DNA of 64,000 nt from Maribacter halichondriae (GCF_027474825.1 NZ_CP107030.1:1680529-1744528), one strand, 5' to 3'. Positions 33,736 to 44,385 are shown, counted from the stretch's first letter. A program made the numbers and translations. The notes: generated by a model from the letters alone, not told the origin.

Positions 33736-36468
33736 TTATTTACTTCCAGCTTTTATAGCTGCCTGCGCCGAAGCAACCCTCGCAATTGGAACTCGAAATG
33801 GAGAACAACTCACATAATTCATTCCCGTATTATAACAGAACTCCACAGAACTGGGTTCGCCACCATGTTCGCCACAAATACCGACTTTCAAATTCGGTTT
33901 GGTACTTCTGCCTCGCTCTGTTCCCATTTTTATCAATTGCCCAACCCCTTCTTGGTCCAGTACCTCAAAAGGATCAACAGTAAGGATTCCTTTTTCCAAA
34001 TAAATCGGAAGAAATTTGCCCGCGTCATCTCGTGAGTATCCGAAAGCCAACTGAGTTAGGTCGTTGGTGCCAAAGGAAAAGAAATCGGCATATTCCGCGA
34101 TTTTATCAGCCATTAATGCCGCACGGGGGATTTCGATCATGGTGCCAACCAAATACTCGATGGTATCATTGTATTCTTCGAATACCTTGTTTGCCGTTTC
34201 CCTTATTATTGTTTCCTGTTCGATAAATTCGTTCATGGTACCAACCAGCGGAACCATAATTTCTGGTTTTGAAACAATACCTTTCTCTTTTAAGTTTAAG
34301 GCCGCCTCTATGATGGCGCGAGTCTGCATTTCGGTAATTTCGGGATACGTATTGCCCAATCTACAACCTCGATGCCCTAACATGGGATTGAACTCATGAA
34401 GCTCCGCCACTTTGTTTTTTACGGCCGATAGCGAGATGTGCATATCATCGGCCAGTTCCTTTTGTGTGGCCAATTGGTGGGGTACGAATTCATGTAATGG
34501 TGGATCTAACAAGCGAATCGTAACAGGCAATCCATCCATAGCCTCAAAAATACCTTCGAAATCTTCGCGTTGCATAGGTAGCAATTCTTCGAGTGCTTGT
34601 TTGCGACCTTTGACCGTATCCGCAAGGATCATTTCTCGCATGGCCTTGATACGGTCTACTTCAAAGAACATATGTTCGGTACGGGTCAAACCTATACCTT
34701 TTGCCCCAAAATTCCGTGCCGCCTTGGCATCCTTCGGAGTATCGGCATTTGTACGTACCTCCATAGTGGAAAACTTATCCGTTAATTTCATTAGCTCGGC
34801 GAATTCTCCACTTAAGGTGGGTTCGATTGTTGCCACTTTTCCTTCTATGATATTTCCAGTGGAACCGTTCAATGAAATCCAGTCCCCTTCGTGGTACTCT
34901 TTATCGTCAACGGTCAAGGTGCGGTTTTTATAATCGATTTTCAAAGCACCTGCTCCGGAAATGCAGCATTTACCCATTCCTCTTGCGACTACCGCTGCGT
35001 GGGAAGTCATACCGCCTCTTGCGGTCAATATCCCTTTTGCCAAATTCATACCCTCCAAATCTTCAGGGGAAGTCTCGATTCGAGTCAAAATGGTATTCCG
35101 GAATTTCTTGGCTTCATCGGCAAAAAATACGATTTGGCCGGTAGCTGCCCCAGGAGAAGCTGGAAGCCCTTGTGCAATAATATGTGCCCTCTTTATTGCT
35201 TTGGGGTCAAAAACAGGATGCAATAATTCATCCAACTTATTGGGTTCGATACGAAGTAACGCTTCCTTTTCATCAATTAAGCCCTGTTTAAGTAAATCCA
35301 TTGCAATTTTAACCATTGCCGCTCCTGTACGCTTACCGTTTCGGGTCTGCAAAATCCAAAGTTTACCATCTTGAATGGTAAACTCCATGTCTTGCATATC
35401 GTGGTAGTGGTTTTCTAGTTTGTTCTGGTATTCAAAGAGTTCTTTATACATAGAGGGCATCAATTCTTCCAAGGAAGGATAATTTTCAGCCCGATCCGTC
35501 TCTTCAACCTTTGCCAGTTCCGCCCATCGCTCTGAACCCAATTTGGTAATCTGCTGTGGGGTGCGAACACCTGCCACCACATCTTCGCCTTGGGCATTGA
35601 TCAAGTACTCCCCGTTAAAAACGTTTTCGCCCGTACCGGCATCCCTTGTAAAACAGACACCTGTGCCTGAATTTTCGCCCATATTACCATACACCATGGC
35701 CTGTACGTTTACAGCTGTTCCCCAATCGGCTGGATATCCGTTCATCTTTCTGTAGTAAATGGCGCGATTACCGTTCCAACTATTGAATACGGCAATGACC
35801 GCTCCCCATAGCTGTTGCCATGGGTCGGAAGGAAAATCATGTCCCGTTCTTTTTTTAACCGCATCCTTAAAGTCATAAACAAGGTCTTTAAGATCTTGAA
35901 CCGTAAATTGAGTATCGAGTTGAATTTCTCTTTTTTCCTTGAGGTGTTCCATAATTTCCTCGAAAGGATCGATATCGTCTTTTGATTCCGGTTTCATCCC
36001 CAGAACTACCCCACCATACATTTGTATAAAACGGCGATACGAATCCCATGCGAAACGGTCGTTACCTGTTTTGGCCGCCAAACCTTTGACCACCTCATCA
36101 TTGAGACCGAGGTTCAGCACCGTATCCATCATACCGGGCATTGATACCCTAGCCCCAGAACGTACCGAAATCAATAATGGGTTTTCATTATCCCCGAAGG
36201 TAGTCCCCATAATATCTTCGATATTTTCAATGGCTTTTTCAACATCCTCTTTTAAAAATGCCAATACCGCTTCCTCGCCCAGTTCGTTATATTCGGTGCA
36301 AGCTTCGGTGCTAATTGTAAATCCTGGTGGAACGGGAATACCAATTGCACTCATTTCCGCTAAGTTAGCGCCCTTACCTCCTAAGAGGTTTTTCATTGTG
36401 CTGTTTCCATCAGCAGTCTTATTACCAAAGCGATAGACTCTGGTGCGGATGTCTTCCAATACTTCCAT
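33736..36468 (-). CDS. ppdK: Pyruvate, phosphate dikinase
   Basis: 910 residues, full length. N-terminal ATP-grasp part (GGKGANLAEMSAIGIPVPPGFTIS), central phospho-His domain with GGMTSHAAVVARGMGK, and C-terminal PEP/pyruvate-binding barrel with MIEIPRAALMADKIA and FGTNDLTQLAFGYSRDD. It interconverts PEP, AMP and PPi with pyruvate, ATP and Pi. With PPi it saves energy in glycolysis, which fits the TGAY stress promoter (36509-36551). No frameshift over 2.7 kb. Confidence 0.95.
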   Translation of the reverse strand: MEVLEDIRTRVYRFGNKTADGNSTMKNLLGGKGANLAEMSAIGIPVPPGFTISTEACTEYNELGEEAVLAFLKEDVEKAIENIEDIMGTTFGDNENPLLISVRSGARVSMPGMMDTVLNLGLNDEVVKGLAAKTGNDRFAWDSYRRFIQMYGGVVLGMKPESKDDIDPFEEIMEHLKEKREIQLDTQFTVQDLKDLVYDFKDAVKKRTGHDFPSDPWQQLWGAVIAVFNSWNGNRAIYYRKMNGYPADWGTAVNVQAMVYGNMGENSGTGVCFTRDAGTGENVFNGEYLINAQGEDVVAGVRTPQQITKLGSERWAELAKVEETDRAENYPSLEELMPSMYKELFEYQNKLENHYHDMQDMEFTIQDGKLWILQTRNGKRTGAAMVKIAMDLLKQGLIDEKEALLRIEPNKLDELLHPVFDPKAIKRAHIIAQGLPASPGAATGQIVFFADEAKKFRNTILTRIETSPEDLEGMNLAKGILTARGGMTSHAAVVARGMGKCCISGAGALKIDYKNRTLTVDDKEYHEGDWISLNGSTGNIIEGKVATIEPTLSGEFAELMKLTDKFSTMEVRTNADTPKDAKAARNFGAKGIGLTRTEHMFFEVDRIKAMREMILADTVKGRKQALEELLPMQREDFEGIFEAMDGLPVTIRLLDPPLHEFVPHQLATQKELADDMHISLSAVKNKVAELHEFNPMLGHRGCRLGNTYPEITEMQTRAIIEAALNLKEKGIVSKPEIMVPLVGTMNEFIEQETIIRETANKVFEEYNDTIEYLVGTMIEIPRAALMADKIAEYADFFSFGTNDLTQLAFGYSRDDAGKFLPIYLEKGILTVDPFEVLDQEGVGQLIKMGTERGRSTKPNLKVGICGEHGGEPSSVEFCYNTGMNYVSCSPFRVPIARVASAQAAIKAGSK

Positions 36469-36508
36469 ACTATAAAGTTTTTGTTGTATTTCAGTTCTTA
36501 TTTAAGGT

Positions 36509-36551
36509 CAAAATTATGGACTCCTACTCGGCATTTTCATGACTATTATCA
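36509..36551 (-). promoter_or_regulatory. TGAY-box promoter of ppdK
   Basis: Minus strand: TGATAATAGTCA (36540-36551), 23 bp, TAATTTTG (36509-36516). Confidence 0.88.
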
Positions 36552-36586
36552 TACTATTTAGAATTGTCTTCGAAATACCTTCTTAT

Positions 36587-36600
36587 GTAACATTTGTTAC
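36587..36600. promoter_or_regulatory. GTAAC box between two divergent TGAY promoters
   Basis: GTAAC-ATTT-GTTAC, between the ppdK box (centre 48 bp away) and the box of the DUF6799 gene (42 bp away). No -7 element at the standard distance. Confidence 0.6.
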
Positions 36601-36629
36601 ATTAAACCCCCGTATTTATTGGCCTTGCA

Positions 36630-36672
36630 TGACCTAGGTCATTGTTGGGGGTATTTCCATGGAATACTTTTA
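36630..36672 (+). promoter_or_regulatory. TGAY-box promoter of the DUF6799 gene
   Basis: TGACCTAGGTCA (36630-36641, a perfect palindrome), 23 bp, TACTTTTA (36665-36672). Confidence 0.88.
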
Positions 36673-36701
36673 TCCCATTATTAACCCTAAAATTTATAAC
36701 G

Positions 36702-37382
36702 ATGAAAAAGAAACTTTTAATGGTGGCTTTTGCGGTTCTAGGAACTGCTTCGCTCATGGCACAGGAACACGATCGTGACAGGATTCAAGATCAAGACCGC
36801 ACCAAGTTAGTCATGGTCAATGGTGAAATGTTAGAATTAAGAGATCGTGCCGAAATGCACTTAAGAGAGAAACAAACTTTGACAGACGGTACCGTGGTAT
36901 TCCCAGATGGAACCTTTCAAACCAGGGATGGCGAACGATTACGATTGCAGGATGGTGAGTGTTTGGATGGTGATGGAATAAAATATCGCAATGAATACCA
37001 ATATCGCTACAAAGTGAACCAAGAGAATAAAGGATTGGCCGAAGCCAAAATTCAAGAGCGTAATCAGAACAGGGTTCATTACACTTTGGTAGATGGAGAA
37101 ATGTATTTGATAAGAAACCAAGCTCAAAATCGGTTGCAAGATCCTTTGGAGCTGGGTAATGGTGTGGTAGTAAATGCCGATGGCACTTACCAATCACAAA
37201 ATCGTAAACAAATACAACTTCAAGATGGCGAGTGCTTGAATATGCATGGAGAGAAATTTAAGAATACCTACCAACATCGTAAAATGATGGTTCAAAAAAA
37301 TATGAAGGCGAATAAAATGATTAAAAAGGGTGCAAAAAAGCCTATTACCAAAAATAAGATAGGAAAGAAGTCCTCTAAATAA
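36702..37382 (+). CDS. Exported protein with two DUF6799-like repeats
   Basis: 226 residues from the ATG at 36702; the ATG at 36642 in the same frame is upstream of the -7 element and is excluded. Signal peptide KKKLLMVAFAVLGTASLMAQ. Two repeats of about 60 residues follow: VNGEMLELRDRAEM..LQDGECLDGDG and VDGEMYLIRNQAQN..LQDGECLNMHG. The C-terminus is strongly basic (KKGAKKPITKNKIGKKSSK). Periplasmic or surface protein of unknown role, co-regulated with ppdK. Confidence 0.72.
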   Translation: MKKKLLMVAFAVLGTASLMAQEHDRDRIQDQDRTKLVMVNGEMLELRDRAEMHLREKQTLTDGTVVFPDGTFQTRDGERLRLQDGECLDGDGIKYRNEYQYRYKVNQENKGLAEAKIQERNQNRVHYTLVDGEMYLIRNQAQNRLQDPLELGNGVVVNADGTYQSQNRKQIQLQDGECLNMHGEKFKNTYQHRKMMVQKNMKANKMIKKGAKKPITKNKIGKKSSK

Positions 37383-37391
37383 TACCTGATA

Positions 37392-37427
37392 GGGCATTAG
37401 CATATTACTATGCTAATGCCCCTTTCT
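37392..37427 (+). terminator. Terminator after the DUF6799 gene
   Basis: Perfect 13-bp stem GGGCATTAGCATA / TATGCTAATGCCC (37392-37404 and 37409-37421) with a TTAC loop and T-rich tail. Confidence 0.85.
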
Positions 37428-37450
37428 ATATAATTTAATCAGTCAGTGTC

Positions 37451-38353
37451 ATGAAAACTAGACTTTTACTTTATTCAATTATCGCCTTCTATATAACTAC
37501 AGGTCTCGTGGCGCAAAACAATCCACAATCTGTAAAAGAAAAGTCCAGCGAAGATGAATCCTATTTTTTGATGGATGTTAGTTATATCAACGATGCCGTA
37601 TTTATGGGAAGGCGAGATTCGATTGCTGCACCTTATCTTTATCCTTCTATTGGCTATTATGACAAATCGGGATTCTTTGCAGATGCCTCCGCCTCTTATC
37701 TAACAGCTTCTGAAGAGAACCGGGTAGATTTATTTTTACTTACAGCTGGGTATCTATTCAATTCCAAAAAATGGAGTGGTGGAATTTCGGGAACAGGCTA
37801 TTTTTATAATGCGGACAGCTACAACGTACTTTCGGAAGTCGTGGCTGATATCACAGGTATTCTCAGTTATGATCTAAAGGCCTTGGAACTGTCACTATCC
37901 GCTAGTAGTTATTTCAATAACAATAGCTCGCCCGACATATTTATAGGCTTTATGGCGGATCGAACCTTTTATGCCGCAGAAAACAAGTTGTTGATCAACC
38001 CAAGAATATCGCTTTATGCAGGGTCGCAATATTTCTATCAAGAATATTACAGTACCAGTCGCTTGGGCAACCGCAAAGGGCAAGGAAAAGGTTCCGGAGT
38101 TACAGAACCATCTGTTGTCACTTCTGTAGAAATTGCAGAAGCTTCCGAATTCAATTTTCTGAATATGGAATTAAGTCTTCCGCTACAATTGTATCACAAA
38201 CAATTCATTTTTTCTCTTACCCCTGTTTGGGCGTTTCCTCAAAGTAGTGCCACAATTACTACCGATGACTCAGTGATAAGCGAAGATTTAGAAAGTGTAT
38301 TCTATATATCCGCAGGCATCGCCTATTGGTTCAATACCAAGAAAGAAAACTAA
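37451..38353 (+). CDS. Outer-membrane beta-barrel-like protein
   Basis: 300 residues. Signal peptide ending near GLVAQ, then alternating hydrophobic/aromatic strands (SYFLMDVSYIND, GFFADASASYLTAS, WSGGISGTGYFYN) and a terminal aromatic strand FYISAGIAYWF, as in outer-membrane barrels. It lies 68 bp after a terminator and 98 bp before the efflux operon. The ligand is unknown. Confidence 0.65.
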   Translation: MKTRLLLYSIIAFYITTGLVAQNNPQSVKEKSSEDESYFLMDVSYINDAVFMGRRDSIAAPYLYPSIGYYDKSGFFADASASYLTASEENRVDLFLLTAGYLFNSKKWSGGISGTGYFYNADSYNVLSEVVADITGILSYDLKALELSLSASSYFNNNSSPDIFIGFMADRTFYAAENKLLINPRISLYAGSQYFYQEYYSTSRLGNRKGQGKGSGVTEPSVVTSVEIAEASEFNFLNMELSLPLQLYHKQFIFSLTPVWAFPQSSATITTDDSVISEDLESVFYISAGIAYWFNTKKEN

Positions 38354-38387
38354 TATTCCCCCTTAAAGTTCGCTCAACTGGAAGTTG

Positions 38388-38431
38388 GTAACATTAGTTA
38401 CTGCACAGGCTTTTTTGCACCTCTAATTTTG
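38388..38431 (+). promoter_or_regulatory. GTAAC-box promoter of the RND efflux operon
   Basis: GTAAC-ATTA-GTTAC (38388-38401), 22 bp, TAATTTTG (38424-38431). Confidence 0.83.
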
Positions 38432-38451
38432 CACCAAATAATAAAACAAAG

Positions 38452-39753
38452 ATGAAGTACTACGTTTCATTAATATTTCTTTTAGCGGGATTACTAACTG
38501 TACAAGCACAAGAAACGATATTGATTACAAAGGCCGAAGTGGTTGCCAAAGTAAAAGAAAATAATAATTCCCTCAAAATATCAGAACAAGATGTTTTGGC
38601 GGCACAAGGCGATTATAGACAGACAAATGCCGTTTTATTGCCTAATGTGGGCATATCGCATACGGGGATTGCCACCACAAATCCGTTAATGGCTTTTGGT
38701 TCTAAATTGAACCAGTCCATCTTGACTCCTGTGGATTTTGATCCAACGCTTTTGAACAATCCCAGACAGATTGAAGATTATGCAACGCGCATCGAAATAC
38801 AACAACCTCTATTTAATTTGGATGGTATTTACCAGCGAAAAGGAGCGAAAGCCAAATTGAACGCTAGCGAATTACAATCAGAGCGCACCCAACAATATAT
38901 AGACCTTGAAATTGATAAGGCTTATATGGAACTTCAATTGGCTTATAAAACTGTTACCGTTTTAGAAAAAGCCAAAGTGTCCGCTTTGGAAAACAAACGT
39001 ATCGCGGCTAACAGTTTTGAACAAGGCTACCTTCAAAAATCAGATATTCTAGCCGTTGAAGTACGTGTTACGGAAATCGAAAATCAGTTGCAGTACGCGA
39101 AAAGCAATATTCAAAATGCATCGAATCAGTTGTCCGTTTTGATGAACGATACCAGCTATGCGATACTTCAACCATCGGATTCCTTAACAATATTGGCCAG
39201 CGATTTATCAGTGAAGGAACTATCAGAAAACAGGGCCGATATTCAAGCCATGTCATCCGCCAGTAAGGCCTATCAACAAATACACAAGGCAGATAAGATG
39301 AGTTTCTTACCTCGTTTGAACGCTTTCGGAACCTATGAACTTCACGATGATGAAATCTTTCAAGGAGATGCTGACGGTTATTTGTTCGGTGCTCAATTAC
39401 AATGGAACATTCTAGAAGGCAGCAAACGCTTTGGAAAGGCTCAAAAAAGTAAGGCCGAATTCGAAAAATCAAAACTGGAACTAGAACAATACAAAGCTCA
39501 AAGTCAGGTAGAGCTTAACAGGGCAAAACGTATGCTTCAAGATGCGAAAAACAACTTGGAGCTTACAGCCCTCGCCCTAGAACAATCGGAAGAATCATTG
39601 CGCATTCGTACCAACAGATTTCAACAAGGACTCGAAAAAACAACAGATCTTCTAATGTCTGAAACCCAATTCGCGCAAAAGCAACTGGAATACTATAGCA
39701 CTATATATCAACACAATTATGCACTGGCTTACTTGCAATTTTTAACGAAATAA
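38452..39753 (+). CDS. TolC-family outer-membrane efflux protein
   Basis: 433 residues. Signal peptide to about VQAQ, then two long helical hairpins with the TolC-type repeats (ALENKRIAANSFEQGYLQKSDILAVEVRVTE and ESLRIRTNRFQQGLEKTTDLLMSE). Forms the outer-membrane channel of the tripartite pump encoded downstream. Confidence 0.88.
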   Translation: MKYYVSLIFLLAGLLTVQAQETILITKAEVVAKVKENNNSLKISEQDVLAAQGDYRQTNAVLLPNVGISHTGIATTNPLMAFGSKLNQSILTPVDFDPTLLNNPRQIEDYATRIEIQQPLFNLDGIYQRKGAKAKLNASELQSERTQQYIDLEIDKAYMELQLAYKTVTVLEKAKVSALENKRIAANSFEQGYLQKSDILAVEVRVTEIENQLQYAKSNIQNASNQLSVLMNDTSYAILQPSDSLTILASDLSVKELSENRADIQAMSSASKAYQQIHKADKMSFLPRLNAFGTYELHDDEIFQGDADGYLFGAQLQWNILEGSKRFGKAQKSKAEFEKSKLELEQYKAQSQVELNRAKRMLQDAKNNLELTALALEQSEESLRIRTNRFQQGLEKTTDLLMSETQFAQKQLEYYSTIYQHNYALAYLQFLTK

Positions 39754-39795
39754 AAACATAATACTTTGTACGTAGTACCTAATACAATCATAACC

Positions 39796-40881
39796 ATGAA
39801 AAAATATAATTACATACCCGTAGCGCTTCTAATGTTAACATTAGTATTGAACAGTTGTGGTGAAGCTGACAAGAAAACGGTTGCCGATAATTCCCCCGCG
39901 GTGGCCGTTCATGTCAGTGCAGTTTCAGAAAATACAGATAATCCATTTTTATCGACTAGTGGAAAGATTGAAGCTGTGAAAAGTGTCGATTTGAGTACCC
40001 GTATGATGGGCTATGTTGATAAAATCTATGTACAAGTAGGTACTAAAGTAAAAAAGGGTCAGCTGTTAGTAAGCATTAATAATGCTGATATCTCTGCCAA
40101 ATTGGCCCAGGTAAATGCAGGAATTACCGAAGCGATCGCTGCATTCAATAACGCAGAAAAAGATTACAATCGATATACGGCCCTGTTTCAAGAGAACAGT
40201 GCATCGCAAAAAGAGTTGGATGATATTACGGCCAATTACAACATGTCGAAAGCCCGACTGGAAGCCGCCAAACAAATGAAGAACGAGGTAAATGCCCAAT
40301 TGTCTTACGCAAATATTCGTGCACCTTTTAACGGAGTCGTAACCAATAAATTTATCAATGCAGGGGATATGGCAAATCCAGGAATGCCTTTGTTGGAAGT
40401 AGAATCCCCTGGAAAATACCAAGTATTGGCCATGGTGCCTGAATCAGAAATAGTTGGCATAAAAGCGGATTCAGAAGTTGATGTGATTTTAAAATCGCTG
40501 AATAAATCAATAAAAGGAAAAGTAACGGAAGTGAGTACCTCAGCAAAGAATACAGGAGGTCAGTATATGGTCAAAGTGATTTTGGATAAATCCGATGCCA
40601 ACATACTTTCAGGCATGTATGCGACCGTGCAGTTTCCGGTGGAACGGAAATCGACCACAAAAGCTGCTATCATGATTCCTACCATAGCACTGGTTGAAAA
40701 AGGACAACTGACAGGAGTTTATACCGTGAGTCAAAGCAATACCGCTTTGCTGCGTTGGTTGCGATTGGGTAGAACCTTTGGAGATAAAACAGAGGTGCTA
40801 TCTGGCCTTTCGGCAGATGAACAGTACATCGTTTCCGCAGAAGGGAAATTATATAACGGAGCGAAAATTAGTATTCAGTAA
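39796..40881 (+). CDS. RND efflux periplasmic adaptor (HlyD/MFP family)
   Basis: 361 residues from the ATG at 39796, which gives a lipoprotein signal (LMLTLVLNSCGE). Barrel-sandwich hybrid halves flank a coiled-coil hairpin (SGKIEAVKSVDLSTR, VKKGQLLVSIN; second half LSYANIRAPFNGVVTN), followed by beta-barrel and membrane-proximal domains. It links the inner-membrane pump to TolC. Confidence 0.88.
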   Translation: MKKYNYIPVALLMLTLVLNSCGEADKKTVADNSPAVAVHVSAVSENTDNPFLSTSGKIEAVKSVDLSTRMMGYVDKIYVQVGTKVKKGQLLVSINNADISAKLAQVNAGITEAIAAFNNAEKDYNRYTALFQENSASQKELDDITANYNMSKARLEAAKQMKNEVNAQLSYANIRAPFNGVVTNKFINAGDMANPGMPLLEVESPGKYQVLAMVPESEIVGIKADSEVDVILKSLNKSIKGKVTEVSTSAKNTGGQYMVKVILDKSDANILSGMYATVQFPVERKSTTKAAIMIPTIALVEKGQLTGVYTVSQSNTALLRWLRLGRTFGDKTEVLSGLSADEQYIVSAEGKLYNGAKISIQ

Positions 40882-40895
40882 TTAAAGATAAGAGG

Positions 40896-41081
40896 GGCTC
40901 CTCCCCTCAGACGAGGGGAGGTGGATTCGAGCGAAGCGAAGAAGACGGAGGGGTTGAAAGCCCAAGCCATTGCTCAATAGCACGGAGTTTGGGAAAATGG
41001 ACCAAAGCTCGGGTTCTACCCCTTCCGACCGTATCCGCCTAAGGCGGACGGCCACCTTCCCCTACAAAGGGGGAAGGAGCT
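40896..41081. repeat. About 185-bp palindromic intergenic repeat, copy 2
   Basis: Ends are inverted repeats (GGCTCCTCCCCTCAGACGAGG at the left, CCTTCCCC..GGGGGAAGGAGC at the right) with internal GGCGGA/TCCGCC pairs. Related in ends, size and internal CCGCC arms to the element at 13593-13773. It is inserted between the adaptor and pump genes of one operon. Confidence 0.6.
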
Positions 41082-41110
41082 GAAAAAACTAAAATATAAG
41101 ACAAAATAAA

Positions 41111-44100
41111 ATGAAAGAAGGTTTAGCAGGTAAAATCGCCAAGATGTTCATAGGCAGCAAGTTAACAGTATTGTTAATGATTGTCTTTATGGTCATTGGG
41201 GTTTACAGTTCGTTTTTGATACCTAGGGAAGAAGAACCCCAAATTGACGTTCCGATGGCTGATATTTTTATCGGATACCCTGGTGCGAGTCCGACCGAAG
41301 TTGAAAGTCGTGTTACAAAGCCCTTAGAGAAACTTATCTCTAACATCAAAGGAGTAGAATATGTCTATTCAACTTCAATGAAGGAACAGGGTATGGTTAT
41401 CGTGCAATTTTATGTGGGCGAAGATATTGAGCGCTCGTTCGTAAAGCTTTACAACGAGATCAATAAGCATATGGACATTATGCCGGAGGGAGTAACATTT
41501 CCTCTTGTAAAGACCCGTGCTATTGATGATGTGCCCATGCTGGGTCTAACGCTTTGGAGTGAAAACTATGATGGGTATCAACTCAGCCAAATGGCACAAG
41601 AGCTGGAAAGCGAGATCAAGAAAGTCAATGATGTGGCTGTTACCCATAAAATCGGGAATCAAAACCGACAACTACGTGTGGTATTGGATAAAGACAAACT
41701 AGCGGCTAGCGGACTGGATTTCTTGGAGGTCTCTGAAATGATCAAAGCGAACAACGCACAGCTAAGCTCAGGTAGTTTTGATAAAAACGACACCGAATTT
41801 TTAGTAAATACAGGTAAATTTTTGGCATCGATTACTGATGTAGAAAACCTTGTGGTGGGTGTTCAACAGAACCAGCCCATCTATTTGAAACAAATTGCCA
41901 GTATTATCGATGGTCCGGAAATACCACAGAGCTATGTTTCCTTAGGTTTTGGTCAGGCCAGTGATAAAGTTGTCGATTACAAATCAGAATATCCAGCGGT
42001 TACTATTTCAGTTGCAAAAGAAAGGGTGCCGACGCAATGAAAATCGCGGATATAGTCATCGACAAAGTAGATCATTTACGTGCTAATCTAATACCTGATG
42101 ATGTTCATGTTGAAATCACTAGAAACTATGGCGAAACGGCATCGCATAAAGTATCGGAACTATTGCTGCACCTTATTGGATCCATCTTTGCGGTAACCTT
42201 AGTGGTAATGCTGGCAATGGGCTGGCGAGGTGGTTTGGTGGTGTTTTTGTCAGTGCCGATTACGTTTGCATTGACCCTGTTGAGTTATTACATGCTCGAC
42301 TATACGCTAAACAGAATTACATTGTTCGCATTGGTTTTTGTTACAGGTATTGTGGTAGATGACTCCATTATCATTGCCGAGAACATGCACCGGCATTTTA
42401 AAATGAAACGCTTGCCCTTTAAACAAGCTGCTTTGTATGCAATCAATGAGGTGGGTAACCCAACCATCTTAGCAACCTTTACCGTAATTGCATCCGTTTT
42501 ACCTATGGCTTTTGTATCGGGCCTTATGGGGCCGTATATGGCTCCAATGCCTATAGGTGCGTCTATAGCGATGATCTTGTCTTTGTTCGTCGCCTTAACC
42601 ATAACGCCTTATTTAGGTTATATTTTCTTGCGGGAAAAAGACAAAAAAGGAAAAGTAGCGAAGAAGCAAACGCCTTTAGAAGATACTTTCATTTACAAGG
42701 TTTATAACAAATTTGAACGACCACTTATTGAAAATAAAGGAAAACGTTGGCTGTTTTTAGGGGTAACTTTTTTAATGCTAATGGGATCGATGGTTTTGTT
42801 TTTTACAAAATCAGTGGCTGTGAAAATGTTGCCTTTTGATAATAAAAATGAATTTCAAGTCGTCATTGATATGCCTGAGGGCACAACACTTGAACGTACG
42901 GGCGTAGTCGCTCAAGAAATCGCACAATACTTGTCTACACGACCTGAAGTGGTTAATTATCAAAACTATATTGGTACCTCTGCACCGATTACCTTTAATG
43001 GTTTGGTACGTCATTATGATTTACGTGGAGGTAGTAATATGGCAGATATTCAAGTGAATCTAATTGATAAAGGCGAGCGGTCTATTCAGAGTCATGGTAT
43101 TGCAAAACTATTACGGCCTGAAATACAAAAGATAGCCGCCAAATACAATGCGAATGTGAAACTGGTTGAGGTGCCACCAGGGCCTCCAGTTTTGTCAACC
43201 ATTGTTGCAGAAGTTTATGGACCTGATTATGAGGAGCAAATAAAAATCGCCAATAGTATTCAGGATATCTTGAAAAACACGGATGATGTAGTGGATATCG
43301 ATTGGATGGTAGAAGCTGACCAAACCGAATATCAGTTTGAAATCGATAAGGAAAAAGCAATGCTCTACGGAGTTGCACCACAACAGATTGCCTATACCAT
43401 GAATATGGCATTGTCAAACAGAACGATAACCAACTTGTATGATGAAGATGCTTCCAATCAAGTAGGGTTGGTATTAGCACTAGATGAAAAGGAAAAGTCG
43501 ACAATAACCGATATTTCACAATTGAAAGTTGCCTCTAAACAAGGAGGTATGGTATCGATTGCAGATTTAGTCGACATTATAGAAACCATAAGTGCCAAAA
43601 GCATTTATCGTAAAAATCAAAAACGTGTTGTTTATGTATTGGCCGATATGGCTGGGGATTTAGAGAGTCCGGCATACGCTATTTTAGGTATGGAGGAAAA
43701 GCTAAAAGAGATTGCTTTACCGAAAGGATATGAAATTAATGAGATGTACCTAGGGCAGCCCGATTTTGAAGATGATTATACAGTTAAATGGGATGGCGAA
43801 TGGCAAATTACCTTAGAGGTTTTTCGCGATTTAGGAATTGCCTTTTTAGGAGCTATCATATTGATATACATTTTAATTGTAGGATGGTTTCAAAACTTTA
43901 AAGCCCCGGTAGTAATGATGGTAGCCATACCCTTATCATTAATAGGAATTGTTTTAGGGCATTGGATAATGGGTGCCTTTTTTACGGCAACCTCTTTCAT
44001 TGGTATGATAGCTTTAGCGGGTATTATGGTACGAAACTCGGTATTACTTATTGATTTTATCAATCTAAGATTAGCAGATGGCGTACCTATAAAACAGGCA

Positions 44101-44349
44101 GCAATTGAAGCTGGTGCGGTACGTACCACCCCAATTTTATTAACTGCAGGTACGGTGGTAATCGGAGCATTTGTAATACTGTTCGACCCTATTTTTCAAG
44201 GTTTGGCCATATCGTTAATGGGCGGTACCATTGTTTCTACGGTATTGACGCTCTTGGTGGTTCCCTTAGTCTATTATATGATTGAACGAAAAAATTATCC
44301 TGAAGCTGAAATGGAAACTGCAGAGGAAACTTCGGATATTTCTGAATAA
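41111..44349 (+). pseudogene. RND-family efflux transporter (frameshifted)
   Basis: AcrB/CzcA-type pump, about 1079 residues when restored. The first part (KMFIGSKLTVLLMIVFMVIGVYS, GASPTEVESRVTKPLE) ends at 42038. The rest continues in another frame from MKIADIVIDKVDHL with twelve-helix topology, GIVVDDSIIIAENMHRH and FIGMIALAGIMVRNSVLL. One missing A in the run at 42016-42019 explains the break (SVAKRKGADAMKIAD), and 3239 bp is one short of a multiple of three. Proton-driven export; the substrate is unknown. Confidence 0.88.
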
Positions 44350-44385
44350 TAAGATTTAGTGAGAGTAACAGAAAAACAACAAATT

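Noticed and set aside
36817..37197. Long minus-strand frames opposite the DUF6799 gene, and similar frames opposite most genes
   Set aside because: They are antisense shadows with no homology features or leaders; the sense genes are clear.
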